DNA of 64,000 nt, from positions 73,501 to 137,500 of the forward strand of contig CAJHNH020008449.1 of the NCBI GenBank assembly GCA_905116865.2, in the 5' to 3' direction. A model generated the notes under the pieces. It did not search any database. It was not told the origin of the DNA and worked only from the letters and a program-made list of their open reading frames with translations. Shown one piece after another: positions 55,276-64,000 of the stretch (position 1 is its first letter; each line of letters opens with the position of its first letter). The stretch comes from Candidula unifasciata. Its lineage: Eukaryota > Mollusca > Gastropoda > Stylommatophora > Geomitridae. Both the position numbers and the translations under genes were made by a program.

Positions 55276-57050
55276 AAGATTGCTGTATTAAAATAGAGCA
55301 GCATCATAAAAATGGAAGAGATTACGAAATGTTCAAGGAAATGAAGTTATTGACAATAAATTTTCAACCTCAGTTAAATGTTATTTGTGACAGGTTGGGA
55401 AATACTTTAACAGAATCTAGACAAATTCTAGGAAGATGGCAGGAATACTGCAGCGGAATGTATGATATGAATGACAGTGAGGATATGAATGATATTCATG
55501 AACCAGTAACAGTAGAGGCAGAACCTGAACCTTCATTAGATGAAATTTCATGGGCAATAAGGAGCCTGAAAAATGGTAAATCACCTGGATGTGATGAGAT
55601 ACCAGCTGAATTGATTAAAGCGGGAGGAGAAGAAAGCATAAAAATCTATCATGCATTATGTGAAAAGATATGGAAATATGGTATTTGGCCAAAAGACTGG
55701 AAGAGAACTATCTTCATTCCAATACCAAAAAAGGGTGACCTGAAATTATGTACAAACTATCGAACTATTATTGCCCTGATCAGTCATGCAAGTAAAATTC
55801 TACTAAAAATTATAATGAGAAGACTGCATAAGAAAATGGAAGAAGAGATTAATGTAGCTCAGGCTGGATTTAGACAGGGAAGAGGAACAAGAGATCATAT
55901 ATTCAACATGCGTTTAATAATAGAGAAGTGTAGAGAATTTAATGTAAATCTGTTCTTATGTTTTGTGGATTATTCAAAAGCATTTGACTGTGTACAACAT
56001 CAGAAGCTTTGGGAAATCATGAGGAATATGGGCTTTCCATCACATATAGTGCAGCTCATTAAAATGCTTTATCAAGACCAACAAGCAGCAGTCAGAATAG
56101 ATGGAGAGACATCAGACTGGTTTGGCATCAAGCAAGGAGTCCGCCAGGGATGTGTGCTGTCACCGTATTTGTTCAACCTGTACGCCGAAAATATAATGAG
56201 AAATGTAAGAGATGATATAAATAAGGAACAATATGATGCCCTAAACATCGGTGGTCATGAAATACCAGAAATTCGTTATGCTGATGATACAGTATTACTA
56301 ACAACATCACAAAATGGTTTAGAAAACTTATTAACCTCACTCCAAAGAAATAGTGAAAATCATAACTTATTTCTTAACATAGCAAAAACAAAGATAATGC
56401 ATACAAACAAAACTGCCATGGAGAAGGAAATATATGTTAATGAGGAAGGATTGGAAGTGGTGGAAAATTTCGAATATCTTGGGTCACTGGTTACCAACAA
56501 TGGTGACACAATGAAAGAAATTAAACGGCGACTATCAATTGCTCTTCAAAGACTAAAACAACTGAATAAATTATGGAATTGTACAGATAGAATTACAAAG
56601 GTCAGATTTTTAAGAGCATGCATCTTTCCCATTGCAACATACGCCTGTGAGACCTGGACACTTACTAAACAAGCGGAACAGCGCATAAATGCATTTGAAT
56701 ATAAATGTTACAGACAGGTTCTAAGAATATCTTGGGTAAAGAAAAGAACAAATGCATCCATACTTCAAGAGCTGAATATTGAAGAGGGTTGGCTAGTAAA
56801 GACAATAAAACAAAGAAAATTGAAATATTTTGGTCACTTGAAACGTCATGGAAGTCTAGAGAGAACAATAATGGAGGGGTATATGCCTGGGAAGAGAGGA
56901 AGAGGAAGGCCAAGGAGAAGATGGGTGCAGGATGTGGCAGATGATCTCCAGATGGGTGTATCAGACGCAGGACATCTTGCTCAGGATAGGAAGGTTTTCC
57001 GGAGGGTTGTTATGGCAGCGAGGTTCCGCGAGGGACATGCTACTGAATGA
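55254..57050 (+). CDS. LINE-gamma reverse transcriptase, 5'-truncated but with intact RT
   Basis: This is an APE-type non-LTR retrotransposon protein (RTE/Jockey-like). In a full element it nicks target DNA and copies its own RNA in place. The open frame spans 598 codons. Its first codon is a TTG and the first ATG is at 55329. Codons before about residue 8 come from the truncated SINE-C. RT motifs in order are F-I-P-I-P-K-K-G-D (near residue 155), A-G-F-R-Q-G-R-G-T (about 205), D-Y-S-K-A-F-D (about 239), G-V-R-Q-G-C-V-L-S-P (about 296), the active-site Y-A-D-D at 342-345, and F-E-Y-L-G (about 404). A C-terminal F-G-H-L plus a basic G-R-G-R-P-R-R-R-W block ends it. The endonuclease domain is absent, so the copy cannot move alone. 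It ends in a (TGAA)n tail at 57046-57060. The lack of stops suggests a fairly young insertion. Confidence 0.88.
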   Translation: MSLLEYVQDCCIKIEQHHKNGRDYEMFKEMKLLTINFQPQLNVICDRLGNTLTESRQILGRWQEYCSGMYDMNDSEDMNDIHEPVTVEAEPEPSLDEISWAIRSLKNGKSPGCDEIPAELIKAGGEESIKIYHALCEKIWKYGIWPKDWKRTIFIPIPKKGDLKLCTNYRTIIALISHASKILLKIIMRRLHKKMEEEINVAQAGFRQGRGTRDHIFNMRLIIEKCREFNVNLFLCFVDYSKAFDCVQHQKLWEIMRNMGFPSHIVQLIKMLYQDQQAAVRIDGETSDWFGIKQGVRQGCVLSPYLFNLYAENIMRNVRDDINKEQYDALNIGGHEIPEIRYADDTVLLTTSQNGLENLLTSLQRNSENHNLFLNIAKTKIMHTNKTAMEKEIYVNEEGLEVVENFEYLGSLVTNNGDTMKEIKRRLSIALQRLKQLNKLWNCTDRITKVRFLRACIFPIATYACETWTLTKQAEQRINAFEYKCYRQVLRISWVKKRTNASILQELNIEEGWLVKTIKQRKLKYFGHLKRHGSLERTIMEGYMPGKRGRGRPRRRWVQDVADDLQMGVSDAGHLAQDRKVFRRVVMAARFREGHATE

Positions 57051-57059
57051 ATGAATGAA

Positions 57060-57657
57060 TGGCCTAGAAGAAAAGAATGTGAGAGGTGTCAGATTAATAG
57101 CATGGGCTGAGTCACGCGGCATGATAATAGGTAATACCTGGTTTAAACACCATCCTCGAAGATTGTGGACTTTAAAAAGTCTTGGTGATAATGTCCGCAA
57201 TCACATTGATTATATTTTGATTTCAAGAAGATTCCGGAGCAGCTTAGTTGGAGCAAAAACTAAACCAGGAGCAGAATGCTTTAGTGACCATGTTCCAGTT
57301 GTAGGAAAAATTAGAATAAAACTAAAGAACATAAGGAAAAAACCACAGAACATCAAGTTAAATTTAGGAATTCTTAGAACGGATAAAGAAATTAGGGACC
57401 AGTACAATGTCACTGTACAAAACCGGTATAATGCAATAGAAATTATACAGACTATTAATGAACAGTGGGATATGTTGCGTGCGTCAATTCAGCAGACATC
57501 TAAAGAGACAATCCCACCAACCCATAGAGTTGCAAAAAAGAAATGGATGTCAACCGAAATTCTGCAGTTGATGGATGAAAGAAGGAAGAAAAATAATGAT
57601 AAAGAAGAATACTCTAGAATACAAAAAAGAAATAGTGAACAAATGCAAAGTGGCTAA
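57060..57657 (+). pseudogene. LINE-alpha endonuclease C-terminal half and linker
   Basis: About 199 codons. It includes N-T-W-F-K-H-H-P-R-R-L-W-T, then N-H-I-D-Y-I-L-I-S and C-F-S-D-H-V-P-V, the C-terminal motifs of an APE-like endonuclease/exonuclease/phosphatase fold (the S-D-H is the conserved catalytic triplet). The N-terminal half is missing. A charged linker follows before an in-frame stop at 57655-57657. Confidence 0.82.
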
Positions 57658-57852
57658 ATAAGCTTGGCTGAATCAAATGTGTACAGAGATTGGGAAAAAC
57701 AACAGGAAAGACTCACATTCCATGTACCAACAGATAAATATGTTAACAGGAAAGATGACACGTAACAGCACTGGATGTTTGAAATCAAAAGATGGTGACT
57801 TATTAATGGACCTAGCAATATAATTAACAGATGGACAGAGTATATAGGGGAA

Positions 57853-58797
57853 TTGTATGATGATAATAGACCAGATGTAGAACTGCAGACCAACAATGAT
57901 GATCCACCAATAATGACTGCAGAAGTTGAGGATGCAATACATCATACGAAGAAAGGAAAAGCACCCGGGCCAGACAAATTCTCACTGGAAGAAATTGAAG
58001 CACTGGGAGATTTTGGAATTGAATTAATAACTAAACTTTTTAATTATATTTATAATAGTGGGTATATTTCAAATGACCTTTTAAAATCCATATTTATAGC
58101 TCTGCCTAAGAAAGCAGGCACTATAAAATGTGAAGACCATCGCACAATAAGTCTTATGAGTCACATGACTAAGATTTTACTGAGAATAATTATGAGAAGA
58201 ATAAGAAACAAAATTAAACCATAAATCAGCGATGAACAATGTGAATTTGTAGAAGGAAAATGTACAATCAATGCCATATACATCCTAAGGACATTGTCAG
58301 AAAGAGCTATAGAAGTAAAGACTGATTTGTACATATGCTTCATAGACTATACAAAAGCATTCGACTGTGTCAAGCATGAAGAAGTAATCAAACTGTTAGA
58401 AAAATTAAACATTGATGGGAAAGATCTACGAATAATAAAGAATATGTATTGGCAGCAAACAGCAGCTAAAAGAATAAACAACTGTTTAGGTACATTTCAA
58501 AGCATTAAGAGGGGCGTACGACAAGGATGTGTACAGTCACCTGATTTGTTATCAATATACAGTAAATATATAATGAGATCTTAAATTGGTTTGCCCAGAA
58601 TTGTGGTTGGTGGGCAGAATATAAACAATTTACGTTATGCTGATGACACAGTCTTGATAGCAACAAGTCAGAAAGAACTACAGGAAATGATAGACATTGT
58701 GGTGTTAAAAAGTGGAAGAATGGGCCTCAGTTTGAATAATGGGAAGACAGAAGTAATGGTGGTATCAAAGAAACGAATTATTTTCCTAAGTGTGTAA
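57853..58797 (+). pseudogene. LINE-alpha reverse transcriptase domain with stops
   Basis: One frame carries K-K-G-K-A-P-G-P-D, I-A-L-P-K-K-A-G-T, I-D-Y-T-K-A-F-D-C-V, G-V-R-Q-G-C-V-Q-S-P and Y-A-D-D (58636-58647). In-frame stops at 58222-58224 and 58582-58584, and a frameshift near 58770-58797, break it. Between 57658 and 57852 the frame also has stops. All catalytic motifs are recognisable, so the protein was active in the source copy. Confidence 0.85.
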
Positions 58798-58842
58798 TAA
58801 AAGTTGATGGTGTTTTTTTAGGACAAGTACAGAAATTTAAGT

Positions 58843-59574
58843 TAGTCAGTTAGTTAGTTAGTTGGGTTATCATCATTGCACTCCGGACATGTCCATAGGT
58901 GCTCAGATCCTCCCCTCAGTATGAATCCCAACATCCGATGGCTAATAGTACCAGTTCTATGTTGATTAACAAATCTTCTGACGTGTCCGGTGTGCGTCTC
59001 GTTTTTTTGCTGTGCCGATCTTAATTCCCAAGTCTGCCATTCTGGCGAGTGATGTGGATTAACTGCCACCAAAGTCCTCTATCCTTCCCATTTCTCTGAG
59101 GGCATTGATAATATCAGCATGATCCATAGGCCGACCGTCGGTAGTGATAGCGGATCCAGCCAGCCTGTCAGCTCTTTCATTTCCATCGACGCCTGCGTGT
59201 CCCGGAACAAAAATAAAGGTGACTCCTCGCACAGTGGACTTCTGAATTGATTCAAGCCATTGTCTTCGCACTGAACCTGCCTGAACCCTCCGGATCATAC
59301 TCATTGAATCACTGAGTATACATATGCGGGTGTATTTTTGTGTTTCAAGCCAGGCAAACGCTTGCGTCACTGCCATCACCTCCATCGTCATGCTGCTGGT
59401 TGTCATGGAGAAGGCGCCGTTGGCTTCTTTGACTGTTCTGCCCGCTGAGCGTGCTGTAAATGCCCATGCGCTTCTTCTTTGGCGTATAACGGATCCGTCT
59501 GTATAGATTAGTGCATCTGCTTCGTCTGAATTTTCACCGATGAGAGCGTTGACCTCTGCATTATATTTAAGTAT
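58843..59574 (-). mobile_element. LINE-delta fragment (RNase H) nested in LINE-alpha
   Basis: 732 bp, 5'-truncated, antisense to the host LINE. ATTTAAGT flanks it on both sides (58835-58842 and 59575-59582) as target duplication. Its 3' end on the minus strand is an (AACT)n tail at 58843-58862. Confidence 0.9.
59059..59515 (-). pseudogene. RNase H domain of LINE-delta
   Basis: The minus strand encodes Y-T-D-G-S-V (first catalytic Asp), E-V-M-A-V (Glu), I-L-S-D-S-M-S-M (Asp) and V-P-G-H-A-G-V-D-G-N-E-R-A-D (His and last Asp), the full type I RNase H signature. This domain degrades the RNA strand of RNA-DNA hybrids and occurs in I/Jockey-type LINEs. It stops at 59059. The following C-terminal piece at 58854-59072 has an E-H-L-W-T-C-P-E-C zinc-finger-like end in another frame. 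RT is absent because of 5' truncation. Confidence 0.8.
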
Positions 59575-60141
59575 CTGGGCACATGGATAACATCAGATGG
59601 AAGATGCATAACTGGGATAAGAAACAGAATAGGACAGGCAAAAACTGCATTTTATCAAATGAAAAACATCTTGTGCAATATACCTTTGTCATTGAGAGTT
59701 AGAAAAAGAATTCTTGCTTGCTACATATATCCAGTTTTAACATATGGCTGTGAATCCTGGACAATCGGTAGGCAGGCCAAACGATTTCTGGAGGCCTCGG
59801 AGATGTGGTTTTACAGAAGAATGCTTAGAATACCCTGGACAGCCAAAAAGAGCAACCAAGAGGTTTTGAAAGAGGCGGGAGCCCGAAGACAACTTATCAC
59901 AGACATCAGAAGGAGACAGTCATCATTTTTCGGCCATGTTATGCGAAGAAGGAAAATAGAACATGTTGTGACCACTGGAAAGATCTGTGAAAGGAGAGAT
60001 AGAGGAAGACAACGAGAGAAGATGCTTGACAGGCTTGTTGCATGGCATGGAGGTGTGTCGGCACACGTACTGATACATGCTGCAGGAGATCGCAGATTGT
60101 GGAGAGGCATGATCACCCACGCCGGTCGGCAAGGCACCTGA
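59575..60141 (+). pseudogene. LINE-alpha C-terminal region after the nested insertion
   Basis: The frame reopens with Y-L-G-T-W-I-T directly at the insertion border, then Y-G-C-E-S-W-T-I (about 59740), M-L-R-I-P-W-T (about 59825), F-F-G-H-V-M-R-R, V-V-T-T-G-K-I and a D-R-R-L-W-R-G-M end. This is the best-preserved LINE-alpha 3' end here and the reference for relics at 6655, 8328, 17205 and 18235. Confidence 0.85.
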
Positions 60142-60154
60142 TGATGATGATGAC

Positions 60155-60241
60155 TTCTACTAACCCTAACCGTAACCCCCCTTTAATACGGGATTTTCCT
60201 AAATCACGACAGATGTAGTCGCTAAACAAAAAAGAACCAAG
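60155..60241 (+). repeat. MITE-K half copy
   Basis: TAACCCTAACCGTAACC, AATACGGGAT and GTCGCTAAACAAAAAAGAACC match the right half of the MITE at 22165-22334. It lies at the LINE-alpha tail. Confidence 0.5.
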
Positions 60242-60322
60242 CTTTCTCCTGATGAGATTTCTCTCCTCTCTCTTGGAATCACGTCTTTCTCTTATGAATA
60301 ACCAGGAAAGTACTGTTAAGAT

Positions 60323-60514
60323 CAGCGGTTCTCAACCTGTGGGTCGCCACCCTTAGAGAAGGGTTGTGTGGGGGGGGGGGGGGGGGGTCAAACGACCCTT
60401 TTACAGAGGTCGCCTAACACCATCGAAAAACACATATTCACTGTTTTTGGGGGTCACCACAACAAAAGGAACTGGATTAAAGGATCGCAGCATTAGGAAG
60501 GTTGAGAACCACTG
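60323..60514 (+). mobile_element. SPIN-like hAT MITE, copy 3
   Basis: Ends CAGCGGTTCTCAACCTGTGG and GGAAGGTTGAGAACCACTG. Internal TTTTACAGAGGTCGCCTAAC and GGGGGTCACCACAAC. Flanking 8-mers GTTAAGAT and GTTTAGCC agree at five positions. A G-run is inserted at 60370-60387. Confidence 0.8.
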
Positions 60515-60860
60515 GTTTAGCCAAAAGCTTTTATCAGAGAACTAAACAATCTAATATAAATGATTCACAACGAAGTTAGCCCATTAGTGAGAAAACAAAA
60601 AAGATTGATGTGTTTGATTTCCGGAGATGAAAACTTGAAAAGTGGGAATGGCAGAAGGAATAAGAGAGAAATCTAATAAACGTGTTTAAAACGTATGAAA
60701 ATTTACTGAATATTGATCCTCTTTTGGTTAATAAATAACGGAAATATATGGGCAGCCTCTTGTAACAACAGGTATAAGACTAAGAAGACAGGAATATACT
60801 GTGTGAAATGGACAAAGAATTACCAAAGCCGATGTAATGGGAAGTTTGAGGTTTAAGGTT
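60515..60860. other. No recognisable feature
   Basis: Unassigned A/G-rich sequence. Confidence 0.3.
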
Positions 60861-60864
60861 TTGA

Positions 60865-61232
60865 ACAGCGGATCAACATCATGCATACGGGTAGTAAACC
60901 ATAAGTGCTACGTTCTTTTCATAACTCAAATCTGAGTTTGAAGAAGCTCAGCACAGTGCACAGGGTCTGTAGCACAGGATCCAGAAAGAGTTTTGGTAGA
61001 TTTCTAACTCCAAATTTTGCGCGGGCTGCGCCGTTATGCTACTATTTTCGATTTCCAACTGCCAATGGATTTTTCTACTTACGCAAGAATGCACACGGGC
61101 GTCCGATCTCACTACCCAGAGACCAGGGGAATTACTAGAAGTCAAAGTCCACGTGAGAAAATCACAACGCTTCACAGCCCTTCACAGCCCTTCTAGCAAT
61201 CGAGGCGGACACCATGCCTGGAGACCACACAG
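60865..61232 (-). repeat. SINE-A, full-length minus copy
   Basis: From CAGCGGATCAACATCATGC through CGATTTCCAACTGCCAATGG and CTACCCAGAGACCAGGGG to the head complement (CGAGGCGGACACCATG, then CTGGAGACCACAC). Confidence 0.82.
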
Positions 61233-61372
61233 TAATTCGGAAGTAGACTGGTTGAGGAAACATGGACGTCTGAGAGACACCCTAGAATGAACGATATTGA
61301 GAGAGGCCAAAAGAAGCCTGATTGGAAGAGGGAACGGAAATGCGGACTAGAATACGAGCCGTCTGTGACATT

Positions 61373-61680
61373 ATCTTCTTCTTCTTCTTCTTCTTCTTCT
61401 TCTTCTTCTTCTTCTTCTTCTTCTTCTTCTTCTTCTTCTTCTTCTTCTTCTTCTTCTTCTTCTTCTTCTTCTTCTTCTTCTTCTTCTTCTTCTTCTTCTT
61501 CTTCTTCTTCTTCTTCTTCTTCTTCTTCTTCTTCTTCTTCTTCTTCTTCTTCTTCTTCTTCTTCTTCTTCTTCTTCTTCTTCTTCTTCTTCTTCTTCTTC
61601 TTCTTCTTCTTCTTCTTCTTCTTCTTCTTCTTCTTCTTCTTCTTCTTCTTCTTCTTCTTCTTCTTCTTCTTCTTCTTCTC
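61373..61680. repeat. (TTC)n tract, 308 bp, uninterrupted
   Basis: Perfect TTC on the plus strand, i.e. GAA as the 3' tail of the minus-strand LINE-beta relic next to it. Frames of poly-Ser, poly-Phe, poly-Glu or poly-Lys are artefacts. Confidence 0.98.
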
Positions 61681-61997
61681 CTCTTCCACCTTGTACCTCA
61701 TTGAGGTGTCGGGGGAAGATGTAATGTTCGTTGATGAGCTCTGTCCAGAGCACTATTAAGACTGATGTTCATTTCTGTAAGGCTGTTCTTAATGCCATCA
61801 CTCCATATTTCCCGAGGTCTTCCACTCGCTCTATACCCGTTGTAACGTTTTAGTGTGGCTCGCTGTGGCAGATAGTACCAGGACATTCTTGTTAGGTGTC
61901 CAGACCACTTCATTTGTTGTTCTTTGATGACCTGTAAGACTGGCTTTATTCCTAGCATTCGTCTGATTTCATGGTTTCGTATTCTTGATGCTATCAA
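61681..61997 (-). pseudogene. LINE-beta RT C-terminal relic with GAA tail
   Basis: Minus-strand frame of about 99 codons: R-I-R-N-H-E-I-R-R-M-L-G-I-K-P-V, then K-E-Q-Q-M-K-W-S-G-H-L-T-R-M and G-R-P-R-E-I-W-S-D-G-I. The strand-wise 3' end (CACCTCAATGAGGTACAAGG) resembles CACCTTGCTGAGGCAAATTG at 37157 and runs into (GAA)n. 5'-truncated. Confidence 0.8.
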
Positions 61998-61999
61998 AG

Positions 62000-62670
62000 G
62001 AGACAGACCAAAATACTGTCCAGAGCAGCGACGAAGTCGTCCACCGGCGGGCCAGTATGCGACCCGGTCACCGATTTATATAGAATTTTCCTTGTAAACG
62101 TTTTTAATAACTTCCTGTATTTTAAATATGATATTTGAGACATTCAGCTCTGCGGTCTCCTAAGAGCTCAAACATTTTTCTGTCGCTCTGAAGGCACTGG
62201 GTTGTAATTGTTGTCAGAACGAATTTCGGACCCGTTCAAATTTCCCGGCCCATCTACACATTTTTTTCTCAGTCTGATCTAGGTCAGAGGGGTGTCACAT
62301 TGTACTACTTTCTTGGAAAAGAGTCTGTCGTGTGAGAGAGGTTGAGGCTGTGGGTAGGGTGGGGGGTAGGGCCATTTCTACATGTTCTGGGTCGTTAAAA
62401 GCTGTGTCGTCCTGTGGTATAGAACACGCAACATGGGCGCTGATGTAACTGGAGGGAAGACAACGTAACACCCCTCCGACGTGCAAGAGTCTGAAAAAGA
62501 ATGAATGAAAGGTCAGGTAGTGTGTGGATGGGCCGGGAAACATGAACTGGACCCGAATTTCTAAATCTAACTCAAGGTTCCCACGTCACTTCAGTCTAAC
62601 ATGAGTAAATGCAGCAGGTAGGAGGCTGACCACATCGCCTTTGCATGAAAGATGGGCAATAAAAGTTCTA
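62000..62670. other. No gene; possible weak MITE-J relative
   Basis: At 62370-62440, GTCGTTAAAAGCTGTGTCG and AGAACACGCAACATGG faintly follow MITE-J order (compare 27325-27390). No ends are visible. Confidence 0.3.
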
Positions 62671-62674
62671 ACAT

Positions 62675-62912
62675 CATAGCCTTCTGTGGCTTAGGCGTTG
62701 CGAACGCGCTTCGTAATGCTGGGGTGCCGGGTTCGATCCTTGCTGCGGGGCCTTGCGCCTTGCGTTGGTTTAGACAGTGGTATCAAGAAGACGACCATCC
62801 ATAAAGCAAATAGAAAACTAATGGATGTATATTTGCCTAGAAAAATCACCACAGCCAAAAAATGCTTGGTTTGGTTCTGCAACGTCCTGTGAAGGACACG
62901 CAACTAACTTTA
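62675..62912 (+). repeat. SINE-D, copy 3
   Basis: Head CTGTGGCTTAGGCGTTGCG and GTGCCGGGTTCGATCCTTGC, then CTTGCGTTGGTTTAGACAGT and the end CGTCCTGTGAAGGACACGCA. Confidence 0.78.
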
Positions 62913-62914
62913 AT

Positions 62915-63489
62915 AACATCACATGCTCGATACGTGTAACTAGGTTCTCTTTTGCAAATTATTTGTTGTTTACAAGGGTGACCTAGTTGGGAACTCGGGA
63001 TTGCAAAGGTTTGGGTCTGCTCTTGCCGTGTGACGAAATTCCCTGTCAGCACTACACATGTGTTGCCGCTGTGTAGTCAGCTGATCTTTGACATTATACT
63101 GAATGTGTGTGCAATATTTGTAATGCATGGCGCATGAGCCTGGAATCGCAGGCACTTTAAGCCACAAGAACAATATAGGGGGTTGGGGTTGACCTAAGCT
63201 CCCCCCCCCCCCACCCAACACACACATAAATATTTATCAATTTATAAACAGCCTAGCACCCCCTATCCCCTCTGCCATTTAGCACAGTATTAGTATTATT
63301 ATGCATTAAAAAAGGTTTCCACTATGTTCCCCTTTAACGTGCTATCTGTATCAGCGCTGCTGGTGTATCTAAGTGGGGAACGGCGTTCCCATCATTGTGT
63401 CCTGAGGTTTAGGGCGATGACTTATTCGATGACGGCAGAAATGAGTTTGAAAGGTCACACTCATTCTCCACGGCTTTCTTTCACAGGAA
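62915..63489. other. No recognisable feature
   Basis: A C-run lies at 63200-63211. No gene or shared repeat recognised. Confidence 0.3.
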
Positions 63490-63755
63490 GGGGTCTTCTT
63501 CGTCTTCTTCTTCTTCTTTGCATTCACCAGCTGTAAACTGCGGCAGAAAGTTTTGGTTGTTCGCGCACTTCTGGATTTTAGTATTGTTTCACGTATATCC
63601 GTTTTGCAGACTGCTGGCCCCTTGCCTCTCAGGCAGATGCATTCCCATTTCGAAGGAGACCCACAATAATAGACTCTTTCGGCATGTTTGGTAAGGAGGC
63701 ATTGGGGATCCCCCCTCCCCTCCCCAACAATGAGACTTAGGAACCTACATGGTGA
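63490..63755 (+). repeat. Rep-F, plus copy
   Basis: CTTCGTCTTCTTCTTCTTC, CATTCACCAGCTGTAAACTG, GAAAGTTTTGGTTGTTCGC, CAGGCAGATGCATTCCCA and a GGAGGCATTGGGGATC block. Confidence 0.75.
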
Positions 63756-63946
63756 ACTGAAAGTTGTGACAAATCTACAGAGCCACATTTCTGAGCTAGG
63801 CTGGGGCAATCTTAGAGCAGCGCAGAACAGAGCAAGAATTAAGAATTCTGAGACATCTGCAAGAATGATCTTTTCCTGGTAATCAATCACAATAATTACT
63901 AGATTACATCAGCAGAACTCACTTACACCCACATAAGCACACGCAA

Positions 63947-63949
<3 letters not shown>

Positions 63950-63992
<43 letters not shown>

Positions 63993-64000
63993 CTATATAT
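63950..64000. repeat. (TA)n microsatellite at window end
   Basis: About 40 bp of TA before an ATC interruption. The tract may continue beyond the window. Confidence 0.9.

Larger units (their letters stand above)
57060..60160 (+). mobile_element. LINE-alpha, 5'-truncated, with nested insertion
   Basis: It starts inside the endonuclease domain and ends at GGCACC followed by a TGATGATGATGATGA tail (60134-60151). It abuts the tail of LINE-gamma head to tail. A 732-bp antisense retroposon sits inside at 58843-59574. Confidence 0.85.

Noticed and set aside
61193..61759. Poly-Glu, poly-Lys, poly-Ser and poly-Phe frames
   Set aside because: All derive from the perfect TTC tract.

Overview
This is animal nuclear DNA, most likely from a mollusc and probably a gastropod. 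There are no bacterial operons, ribosome binding sites or CRISPR arrays. Almost everything recognisable is interspersed retroposons, MITEs and very long simple repeats, as expected of a repeat-rich invertebrate genome. The mollusc assignment is inference. It rests on the APE-type non-LTR reverse transcriptase relics, the abundant tRNA-derived SINEs and a hAT MITE resembling SPIN, which the literature reports from vertebrates, a bug and a pond snail. No host protein-coding gene could be supported; one weak candidate exon lies at 39911-40035 (minus). Family labels used here (SINE-A to E, Rep-F, G, I, MITE-J, MITE-K, LINE-alpha to delta) are mine and were defined by comparing copies inside the window.

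Layout. 0-10 kb: Rep-G, a TTAA-flanked MITE, a 37-bp minisatellite broken by later insertions, several LINE 3' relics, a palindromic 24-bp minisatellite, and the first SPIN-like MITE. 10-20 kb: an (ACAG)n tract, a 1.3 kb minisatellite with a 72-bp dimeric unit, SINEs, LINE tails and a 580-bp (AGT)n tract. 20-30 kb: SPIN-like and other hAT MITEs, a SINE inserted in a SINE, and two (GAA)n tracts of about 1.3 kb each. 30-38 kb: LINE relics, then roughly 4 kb of stacked simple repeats (GA, CATA, CAGA, TTC, ATT, GAAA) around an 83-bp minisatellite. 38-43 kb: SINEs and a LINE relic split by a MITE. 43.78-51.13 kb: a complete, very young LTR retrotransposon. 52-64 kb: SINEs, two LINEs arranged head to tail (the second with a nested RNase H retroposon), a third SPIN-like MITE, and a (TTC)n tract joined to a LINE 3' end.

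The centrepiece is the LTR element. Its two LTRs are 2396 bp each and I found only two base differences between them. It has a 4-bp TTCA target duplication, a primer site close to the lysine-tRNA type, and one 504-residue Gag. That Gag has a capsid-like region and a CCHC zinc knuckle. Its C-terminal tail resembles the SH3-like/GPY-F end of an integrase. Protease, reverse transcriptase, RNase H and the integrase core are missing, so the element must use enzymes from a partner. It interrupts a SINE-A copy whose two halves remain at either side.

A second theme is how simple repeats arise. Each LINE lineage ends in its own short tandem tail: TGATGA for alpha, GAA for beta, TGAA for gamma and AACT for delta. 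Rep-F also ends in GAA. Several giant GAA/TTC tracts sit exactly at such 3' ends, which suggests retroposon tails seeded them.
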